DNA of 64,000 nt, from assembly GCA_012845835.1 (NCBI GenBank), contig JABAKD010000023.1, positions 3,548,200 to 3,612,199 of the forward strand, written 5' to 3'. The notes beneath the pieces were generated by a model, which was given only the letters and a program-made list of their open reading frames with translations, did not search any database and had not been told where the DNA came from. The DNA is from Undaria pinnatifida (taxonomy: Eukaryota; Sar; Phaeophyceae; Laminariales; Alariaceae). The position numbers and the translations under genes are program-made. Positions 49,331 to 57,420 of this stretch are shown one piece after another (position 1 is the first letter of the stretch; every line of letters begins with the position of its first letter).

Positions 49331-49499
49331 CTCAACACTCCCACCCTTGGTATGCAGGCGTACTCCTGCTGTGGAACCAACCAGCATCACCGCACATCTT
49401 TTACAGTAAACAGTAACCCGGAGGACGGGGGGGCCGACAGGCCCCCCACGTCCGGACACCCTTGTAGTACATTATTAGTCAACTTAACAACTGCAACCC

Positions 49500-50986
49500 C
49501 TATCGAGGGATGATTCTGATACTACCCGTAACCCCGCCTATCGCGCGACCAAGCATGGGCCGTGGGGGCAGAGGAGAAGAGCTATGCTCCACATTGTTTT
49601 CCTCGTCGCCAATCTCAGCAGATGTATTTGGACTCGAGAACGTTTTGGCGCCTGCAAACGACGCCGGCGGTCTGATCTCCTCGGTGGTGACGTTATGGAT
49701 GCCCGACGCCGCTCGCGGCAGGGCGTCGAGCAACCACGACAGGCCCCGCACGGTCATACGGCCGTGCTCGGAGCTGCTGGGAAACGCGGATTGTTGCGCG
49801 CGGGAGCCGCGTTCCGCGTCCGCGGCTACGTTTCGCTTTTCGACGGCCTCGAAGGCGATGAAGAGGACGAAGGTGTCCGCGATGACGTGAATGTACTTCG
49901 AGCACCACCCGATCATGATCATTTCTTTCTTCCCAGGCGTGAACACTTCGAACTGTTTCGTTGGGGTGGTGGTGGGGGGGTGGCGGGGGAGAGAAGAAAA
50001 AATGTAGAGAAATGGGAGACAAGAGGTCTTGGGTATGGAGAAGGGTTTTTACGGCAGCAGTGAAGTGGCGGGCCGGGGGGCTTCATCTACGGAAAATATG
50101 AACGACAATTCCCAATTCAGCACCACCAGCGCTCACAAAGACGACGATGACGACAACGGCAACCACCACCACCACCACCACCACCACCTCCAACACCACC
50201 ACCACCGCCATCACCTCCAACACCACCACCACCACCACCTCCAACACCACCACCACCTCCAACACCACCACCGCCTTCACCTCCAACACCACCACCACCT
50301 CCAACACCACCACCCCCATCACCTCCAACACCGCCACAACCATCATAACCACCATACCTCCCACCCCCCCCGTCAGCGGCAGCACCAGAATCAGCCGCCA
50401 ATAACAAAAACCAACAAAACACACTACCGAAATTACTACCAACACCACAGCTATATATATACTTTTTTTTCACACACATCTACTTTCCAGCTTCCGGACA
50501 AGACGTGGTCACATGTGTCGTCCCTCTTCCCCCCCAGGTCCTTACCTTTAATTTTTATCGCGCATAGGGTTCAGCAATCCCACTGCTCGTCGATTTTGCA
50601 TCGATTGTTGCTAACTCACGCTCTCGCGCTTTCCGCAAGTCAATCTGCGCAGAAGAAAAAAATCCGCACGAATGTATACGAGTACGTATGCACTCGGGGG
50701 GGTTCGAACTCACGAGACTGACCTATACCAGGATCGAGGATAACCTGACAGACCGGCTATAACTAGCACCAACCCCGGCACCTACACCGGTACCACGCAC
50801 CTCTTCGATAAACAGGACAGCGCCGTTGTAGAGGTAGACGAACGTGCCGAGTAATGTCAGGACGAAGTCTGTCGAGATTACGAACAGAGCGTGGAGGGGG
50901 TCGCAGCCACGATGGCCGACGTCAGAGATAACACGGTAGGGTCGCCGAACAACGTTCCTGACCTCCGAGCATGACGAGGTCAATGC
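49500..50986 (-). CDS. Putative multi-pass membrane protein, last two exons
   Basis: Minus-strand exons 50801-50986 and 49500-49952 join in phase 0 across GT-AG borders; the acceptor AACAG|TTC follows a C-rich tract. The first exon encodes a long hydrophobic helix pair (LHALFVISTDFVLTLLGTF, then VYLYNGAVLFIEE). The second starts FEVFTPGKKEMIMIGWCSKY, has another helix (HVIADTFVLFIAFEAV) and then a roughly 100-residue hydrophilic tail ending at TAG 49500-49502. The family is not recognised; the pattern fits a polytopic membrane protein with a cytosolic tail. The intron between them holds a CAC-rich repeat and a SINE whose head ends 44 bp from the splice donor. The exons at 62.4-63.4 kb have matching phase and similar character and may be upstream parts of the same gene. 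Confidence 0.5.
50157..50380 (+). repeat. CAC/CTCCAA trinucleotide-rich minisatellite
   Basis: Imperfect repeats of CACCACCACCTCCAA cover about 220 bp in the intron of the membrane-protein gene. Poly-His, poly-Thr and poly-Gly open frames across it are artefacts. Confidence 0.9.
50463..50756 (-). mobile_element. tRNA-derived SINE
   Basis: On the minus strand it starts with a tRNA-like head (CAGGTTATCCTCGATCCTGG, GTGAGTTCGAAC) and continues with the same body as the copy at 61.8 kb (GACTTGCGGAAAGCGCGAGA, GATTGCTGAACCCTATGCG). It ends in a short A run (T8 at 50463-50470 on the plus strand). Part of the A-box half of the head is deleted compared with the 61.8-kb copy. Confidence 0.8.
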
Positions 50987-51233
50987 CTCTCCCAAAACAT
51001 GACTTCGAAGGCAACTCGCTCATCATGCAAAACCGCCCGCGCTACTACTATCATCCCCTAGCCCTCAAAAACAGACCACACTCACTCGTACAACCACTAG
51101 ACTTACCGGCGGTTGACGCACGTCACGGTACGGATTCTCAAACCATTTTTTTTTCGTTTTCTGGGGCGCATCTCACTTCTGCAGGTGAGCTCTACCACCG
51201 TACCCAAAACAGGATTTTGGCGGGAAAGCAGAA

Positions 51234-52183
51234 GACGCAATGCTACGACAGAGGTGCATGTAGCACGTTCTCGTCCCAAACGGTTTCTGGATGAGGAGGA
51301 CCCAAAACGGGTCGGAATGAAAGACGTTTCTTTCTTTGCATGATGCTCGTCGTGTTGTACGTATAGGGCACGGGGGGTTATTTCGTCCGGTATTTAGCGG
51401 TTTCATTTTGCTCGGAATCAGTGTTTGGCAGAGAGGTCTCAAAAGCTCCGAAAGTGAGCGATTATAATAAGGCTTAGTTTGGGTAAGCTGTTGGCTAACC
51501 TTTTGCAAGTGGTCAAACGGACTAATACCCCCACTAATACCTCAACAAATGGCGTCGTCGACAGACCATGGGTTTTTGGGTCGTGGGTTCGATCCCCACC
51601 ATATATATCCACAATAATAAACGTTTCAGATTTTCCCCATGTCGAACTTGAAAAAAACTCTCCCCGGTATCCCCAGGAGATGAAACCACTTGGATATTGA
51701 CAGGTCCGCCCGTATATCCGGCCGACCTGCTATCCCGCCGTTTCAGGGAGGGAGAGTGTTATAAGGCTTAGTTTTGGTATGTCCAACTTGAAAAAAACTC
51801 TCCCCGGTATCCCCAGGAGATGAAACCACTTGGATATTGACAGGTCCGCCCGTATATCCGGCCGACCTGCTATCCCGCCGTTTCAGGGGGGGGGAGTGTT
51901 ATAAGGATTAGTTTGGGTAAGCTATTGGTTAACCTTTTGCAAGTGGTCAAACAGACTAATACCCCACTAACTCCTTAACACGATCACTCAGGAAAAAGGT
52001 GGTGCACCTCTAACGTAGCACGCGTCAAAAGCGCTGCCCGATCGACCGGGCCCACGGCCCAAGATGTCCAACGAAATACACGTAATACAAAACAAACGAA
52101 ATTCCGATTACTTCGAGTTTAGGCGGCTCGCCGTTCAGAAAACGCTCTTGCCAGAAATTGCTACCTATGTCGTACTACGCGTC
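51234..52183. mobile_element. ACGCGTGCTACG-family MITE, split by a TRIM
   Basis: The left end GACGCAATGCTACGACAGAGG and the right end CTACCTATGTCGTACTACGC are diverged inverted copies of the family end. Sequence just inside the right end (TTCGAGTTTAGGCGGCTCGC, GTTCAGAAAACG) corresponds to the internal unit of other copies. The TRIM at 51463-51980 sits within it. Confidence 0.45.
51463..51980 (+). mobile_element. TRIM retroelement with about 84-bp LTRs
   Basis: LTRs at about 51463-51547 and 51897-51980 (TGTTATAAGG ... TTAACA). After the 5' LTR comes TGGCGTCGTCGAC, a tRNA-type primer-binding site, and before the 3' LTR a purine run CAGGGGGGGGGAG. A 139-bp internal segment plus the first 24 bases of an LTR is tandemly duplicated (51642-51918). 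CGAT lies on both sides, a probable 4-bp target duplication. No coding capacity. It carries a perfect tRNA T-arm (GTGGG TTCGATC CCCAC). Confidence 0.75.
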
Positions 52184-52341
52184 GGTTCCCCACTTGAGGA
52201 CCTTTCAACCGGAAAAGGTGTACCTTTTTTTATCTTAAAAACTGCGCAACCCGTGCCCCGTGGGATGACACATGCCACACTGCAGTAGCCCCTCACGCAT
52301 TACACGTTAGGAAATGGGACGCGGGTGCTCTGGTAGAGACG

Positions 52342-52841
52342 NNNNNNNNNNNNNNNNNNNNNNNNNNNNNNNNNNNNNNNNNNNNNNNNNNNNNNNNNNN
52401 NNNNNNNNNNNNNNNNNNNNNNNNNNNNNNNNNNNNNNNNNNNNNNNNNNNNNNNNNNNNNNNNNNNNNNNNNNNNNNNNNNNNNNNNNNNNNNNNNNNN
52501 NNNNNNNNNNNNNNNNNNNNNNNNNNNNNNNNNNNNNNNNNNNNNNNNNNNNNNNNNNNNNNNNNNNNNNNNNNNNNNNNNNNNNNNNNNNNNNNNNNNN
52601 NNNNNNNNNNNNNNNNNNNNNNNNNNNNNNNNNNNNNNNNNNNNNNNNNNNNNNNNNNNNNNNNNNNNNNNNNNNNNNNNNNNNNNNNNNNNNNNNNNNN
52701 NNNNNNNNNNNNNNNNNNNNNNNNNNNNNNNNNNNNNNNNNNNNNNNNNNNNNNNNNNNNNNNNNNNNNNNNNNNNNNNNNNNNNNNNNNNNNNNNNNNN
52801 NNNNNNNNNNNNNNNNNNNNNNNNNNNNNNNNNNNNNNNNN
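52342..52841. other. Assembly gap (500 N)
   Basis: Exactly 500 unknown bases, a placeholder length. Distances across it are not measured. Confidence 1.
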
Positions 52842-52857
52842 AAAATCACCAATTAAC

Positions 52858-53262
52858 CGTTTTCTGAAAAATGGGAACGGAGCCTAAAATGAGATTAACA
52901 GTTTTCTGAAAAATGGGAACGGAGCCTAAAATGAGAACGGACGGACTTTTTTTAGAAAGCAAACCAATTGTGTAAAACTCAAAAAAAAAAAAAATGACAG
53001 TCCTGTGGGGCTGTACAGCAGCCTTCGAATGAGCTGTCGCTCAGGCTGGAAGTCCTCGGCATCGCCTCGGTAGCCAGCATCTAGAGAAATCACCATAGAG
53101 CCAGCGTGTATCGCTTTTTGCGCCCACCCGAAGGCATGAGATGGAGCATGACCGTTCTGACGAGCTCTTCTCACAGGGCTGGCCAAGGGGTTTCGCAGGA
53201 TCATTTCGGTTCTCTGATACACCACATGGTTCTGGAGATAACGCTTGGTTCTCATTTTAGGC
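52858..53262. mobile_element. Small TIR element (GGGAACGGAGCC family), right end truncated
   Basis: The left inverted end GGGAACGGAGCCTAAAATGA is present twice in tandem. The body matches the complete copy at 53966-54336 closely, and the right end breaks off within TCTCATTTTAGGC. The body contains a short minus-strand frame shared by both copies (for example HAPSHAFGWAQKAIHAGSMV), too short to identify. Confidence 0.7.
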
Positions 53263-53525
53263 GCGGGCATCATTGGTGAGGTAATTACGGCCACTCGAAG
53301 GCCGTACCACAACACACACCTCTGCAGTAGCACACGTCCGTAGCGAATGTTTCGGCAAAATCTCACAACAATGCCGCTGTGTGTGACCCGTCGGGGAGGG
53401 CGACATGCCCTTCCCGTCTCACGATTACCCCCGATTACAAAACGCCGTCCTAACAATGAAAAAAAAAGGCAAAACAAACCTTTTGGTCAAAAGGTAATTA
53501 CGGCCATTCGAAGGCCGTACCATGA

Positions 53526-53904
53526 TGTTAAGGAATTAGTGGGGTATTAGTCCGTTTGACCACTTGCAAAAGGTTAACCAATAGCTTACCCAAGCTAAGC
53601 TTTGTAACACTCTCCCCCCCTGAAACGGCGGGATACCAGGTCGGCCGGATATACGGCGGACCTGTCAATATATCCAAGCTGTTTCATTTCCTGGGCATAC
53701 CGGGGAGGGTGTTTTTTTTAGGTTCGACACGGGGAAAGTCTAAAAAAGTGTATTCATAAGGTGAATGTGGGGCTTGAACCCACGACCCCAAAAAAACATG
53801 GTCCTGCCGTCGACGCCATTTGTTAAGGTATTAGTGGGGTATTAGTTCGTGTGGCCACTTGCAAAAGGTTAACCAACAGCTTACCCAGACTAAGCCTTAT
53901 AACA
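53526..53904 (-). mobile_element. TRIM retroelement with 84-bp LTRs, complete
   Basis: A 379-bp element on the minus strand with 84-bp LTRs at 53526-53609 and 53821-53904, starting TGTTA and ending TAACA. ATGA flanks both sides (53522-53525 and 53905-53908), a 4-bp target duplication. The primer-binding site TGGCGTCGACGGCAGGACC (minus strand, 53800-53818) has the form of a complement to a tRNA 3' end with CCA. The opposite end of the interior is a purine tract on the minus strand (GGGGGGAGAG). It carries the same tRNA-like T-arm as the 51.5-kb copy (GTGGG TTCAAGC CCCAC). No ORF. Confidence 0.8.
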
Positions 53905-53965
53905 ATGACACATACATCTGCAGAAATATACGAGTCACCTCATGTTTGCTTGCCCGCGCTGCAGA

Positions 53966-54336
53966 TTTTCAGAAAAATGGGAACGGAGCCTAAAATGAGA
54001 ACGGACGGGTTTTTTTAGAAAGCAAACCAATTGTGTAAAACTCAAAAAAAAAAAAATGACAGTCCTGTGGGGCTGTACAGCAGCCTTCGAATGAGCTGTC
54101 GCTCAGGCTGGAAGTCCTCGGCATCGCCTCGGTAGCCAGCATCTAGAGAAATCACCATAGAGCCAGCGTGTATCGCTTTTTGCGCCCACCCGAAGGCATG
54201 AGATGGAGCATGACCGTTCTGACGAGCTCCTCTCACAGGGGTTTCGCAGGATCATTTCGGTTCTCTGATACACCACATGGTTCTGGAGATAACGCTTGGT
54301 TCTCATTTTAGGCTCCGTTCCCATTCTTCTGAAAAC
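53966..54336. mobile_element. Small TIR element (GGGAACGGAGCC family), complete
   Basis: Inverted ends of about 35 bp: TTTTCAGAAAAATGGGAACG at left and CCGTTCCCATTCTTCTGAAA at right. The 370-bp body duplicates the one at 52.9-53.3 kb apart from small indels. Non-autonomous. Confidence 0.75.
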
Positions 54337-54358
54337 TCTTCATGCTATCGGTGTATCA

Positions 54359-54604
54359 GACGCGTGCTGCGATAGAGGTGCACCGCATTTTTCCCGAGGT
54401 TCTCCAATTTGGGATGTCCCAAAATCTGATTTGGAGAAAAAAAATCAAAAATGCTACCGGGTGAAAAAAAAAAACATGATCTAGGGTACACAACAAGAAT
54501 CATGCAGTAAGAAGTGGCCTATTTTCGACGATTTTGGGCTAAGGAGCCCCGTCATTTAGATGAAAAAAATGGCAAAAAATGCTACCTCTATCGTAGCACG
54601 CGTC
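54359..54604. mobile_element. ACGCGTGCTACG-family MITE
   Basis: Inverted ends GACGCGTGCTGCGATAGAGG and CTACCTCTATCGTAGCACGC enclose about 246 bp, including the single internal unit CGATTTTGGGCTAAGGAGCC that is amplified in tandem at 35.2 and 56.3 kb. Confidence 0.75.
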
Positions 54605-55414
54605 TTTTTTTTTTGTTCAAACACATCTTCGAAGATATTAGACCGTCCAACCCGGCCAACCTTTATACCAGGTTTGCGCTATCACAGTCCCAGAACACAT
54701 GTGGTCCCAGAATAACCATGCTATCCGGCCGGTACACGCTTCAGGAGCTAGCTCACCCGAGTTAGAAACGGTTTTGTCCGACAAAGTGCAACGCCTACCG
54801 AAGACGGACTCAAAACGTCCCTAGACACTTCGTGTCGAGATCATCTTACGTTGTTGCTGTTGGTGACCCAAAAATACGCCCCCGTGATGAGCAAGTCGTT
54901 CCAGAACGGGACGGAGCAGCAGGTCAAGGCAATCGCCAGAGCCGTGCAGCGCCAGGCGGTTTGCACGGACCCGACCACGCTAGGCACTCTCCGGAGGTGC
55001 GAAAACGCCTGTTGCAGAGGAGTTCATAAAATGTCGCGGCCGGAGAGCGGAGGGGGAGGGATAAAAGTGGAGATTAGGAGCAGGCGGACGGCAGAGGGGT
55101 TTAGTGGATTAGTCTAAGTAAGGGTATGTAAGCAGGCAGTGGAAGGAAGGGGGTGCGGGAGCGGATCGAGGGGTTACATTCACGGCGGTGTACGTAATGG
55201 GGCAGTGGGGTTGGGGGTAGGGGAGAGGTCGCGCAAAACCAACGATGTCTGTAATGGGGGGGTGGAGGGGTGCACGGTCCGGTAGAATTGTAGCGTTAAT
55301 TTTCGGAGGCCCTCAACCTGTTGGAGCTGTATGTGGGAATTTTTACGCCTACGTTTGGGGCGAATTAAAAGCTTAGACTATACGGGGAAAATTCAACAGT
55401 GCCACCTAGTTGTG
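54605..55414. other. No recognisable gene
   Basis: Short frames only. An Arg/Gln-rich frame near 54.85-55.03 kb has no domain I recognise. Confidence 0.3.
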
Positions 55415-55738
55415 ATCAAGGCTACGGTAGTAGGGGGGTTACCCCTAATTTTCACTCCCGGTTCAAAGCCAAAAAACGGTATACCTTTTTTAGATCAAGG
55501 CTGCGGTAGGGGGTTACCCCCAATTTTCACTCCCGGGTCAAAGCCGAAAAAGGGTATGAAAAAGCCAAAAAGGGGTATACCTTAGTACTATAATTAATAC
55601 CCTTTTTTTTCGGCTTTGACCCGGGAGTGAAACTTGGGGGTACTCCCCTACCGTAGCCTTGATCTAAAAAAGGTATACCGTTTTTTGGCTTTGACCCGGG
55701 AGTGAAAATTAGGGGTACCCCTCTACCGTAGCCTTGAT
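55415..55738. mobile_element. Nested foldback element, near-perfect 324-bp palindrome
   Basis: The outer arms start ATCAAGGCTACGGTAG and end with its inverse. An inner pair of the same ends starts at 55494 and ends at 55663. Each arm carries TTTTCACTCCCGG-TTCAAAGCC and AAAAACGGTATACC, and the centre lies near 55580. The end sequence is that of the GGCTACGGTAGGGG MITE family, so one copy has inserted into another, or a copy has been duplicated in inverted form. Confidence 0.8.
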
Positions 55739-56161
55739 GTTTGTGAAACACGTCCCGTGGCCTAGGTGTAACAGCGAATATTGTTACATATAAAAGCCGT
55801 TTTGCGGCAGCCCTCCCCCCCCCACCCGCCCCCAGCATGTCTTCACTTCGCTTCACTTCAACGAAATCTCTGATTTAGAAACCAGCTCCCGGCCGTATCT
55901 TCTGAAATACGGTGCCCCTACACCACCATCCTGACGTCGTCATTGTTCCATAGTCCATTTGTAACGAAGACCACTGATAGGGACAGCTTACGCTAAACCT
56001 ACAATGGGACCCGCAGGGTGCGCCAGCTAGCGTTGGGCTGCGAAAGCAACTGAGTTAAATCGACACACGACGCGTATGAAAATACGTGGAAGTGTGGCGA
56101 GCTAAAGCTCTATCTTTCCCCATCCGCCGGAGGATAAAAAAAAAAAAAAAAAAATCTACTG

Positions 56162-56624
56162 GACGCGTGCTACGACAGGGTGCACATTATTTTTTCTGAG
56201 GTCCCTCAATTTTGGGTGCTTAAAAGACCTCTCCCAAAAACTGATTTGGAGACGAAAAAAAAAAAAACTGCTATTATTACCGGATGGATGAAAAATCGCA
56301 CGGCCTAGGTACACAACGAGAATCATGCCCCAAAAAAATGCCTGTTTTTCCGACGATTTTGGGTTAAGGAGCCCCCGTCATTCAGACGCCATTTTCCCCA
56401 AAAAACGGTATACCGTAATACCTCTATACCGTAACACGCGGCATTTCCGACGATTTTGGGGTAAAGAAGCCCCCGTCATTAGGAAACCATTTTCGCCAAA
56501 AAACGGTATACCTTAATACCTCTATACCGTAGCACGCGGCATTTCCGACGATTTTGGGTTAAGGAGCCCCGTCACTCGGGAAAAAAAAAAGGTCAAAACG
56601 TGCTACCTCCATCGTAGCATGCGT
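56162..56624. mobile_element. ACGCGTGCTACG-family MITE with internal tandem expansion
   Basis: Ends GACGCGTGCTACGACAGGGT and TACCTCCATCGTAGCATGCG. The interior holds nearly three units of the roughly 100-bp sequence containing AAAACGGTATACC and GCGGCATTTCCGACGATTTT, present once in the 54.4-kb copy and about five times at 35.2-35.7 kb. Confidence 0.7.
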
Positions 56625-57420
56625 TACTACTGCAAACAATAAACACCCAACAAATCATCGTCTTTCATAGCACCCTTCCTCGTGTCGAGCAGCGCCCTTC
56701 CTCGTTACAAAAAAAAACGCTGGTTTCTGGGGCGGCTATCACCGAATATCAGAACTCTCCCAGAAAGCGATTAAGGTTAGGGTTCGTCGAAGAGTAAGTC
56801 TTCTGGACTTTCTATAAAAAAAATTGTTTCCGTGTAACTGGGCCCACGGGTGGGTTTGTTCATCAGTTTTCTTGTAAGTGGTGTGTATGAGCCCCTCACG
56901 TCCGCAGCTCTGCGGAACAAAATGAAATAAGGTGGGGGGATGGAGCGATGACACGCGAGAAAAAAAAGCAAAATAGTCTAGACTATAGTCTAGACTTAAT
57001 TACTTAGTTCTCGACCCCCTCGGAGGTCTCGCTCGGCATATTCTCCCCGCTCTCAGCCCTTCTCCGCCCGTAATTGCCGAAAAGAGAATTAGTTGCTTGG
57101 GAAAAGAACCGTCCCGAAGTTCTTTGCCTTCCTTGCTTTCCTTATATTTCTTAGCTTTCTTTGCCCTCTGATCTTTTTACTGCTTTCCTTGAATTCTTAG
57201 CTTTCTTTGCTCTCTGATTTTTTTATTTTGCTTTTTCAGCAACTTTTTTGTACCCGAACAATTTTTTTTTTGCTTTTTCTTAAAACTTTTACCTTTGAAG
57301 TTGCCCAATTGCTGGCTGAGAGGGAATTGCCGTTGACGGCTGCAAGCAATTTGAATTTGAAATTTGCCGGATCAGCAATAACAATTTGACGTTGAAATTT
57401 GCGAAGCGGACCAAGGCTAG
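56625..57420. other. No recognisable gene; probable 5' region of the second Cys-rich gene
   Basis: T-rich from 57.1 kb, with repeated TTCTTAGCTTTCTTTGC phrases and a small TAGTCTAGACTATAGTCTAG palindrome near 56980. An upstream exon may lie here but could not be identified. Confidence 0.3.

Noticed and set aside
50029-50721. 230-residue His-rich frame and the opposing Gly/Val-rich frames
   Set aside because: Translations of the CAC/CTCCAA minisatellite running into a SINE; no consistent domain.
51565-51605. Complete tRNA gene
   Set aside because: Only the T-arm is tRNA-like; no acceptor stem or anticodon arm can be formed, and it lies inside a TRIM.
52307-52856. Open frames across the N run
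   Set aside because: Made of unknown bases.
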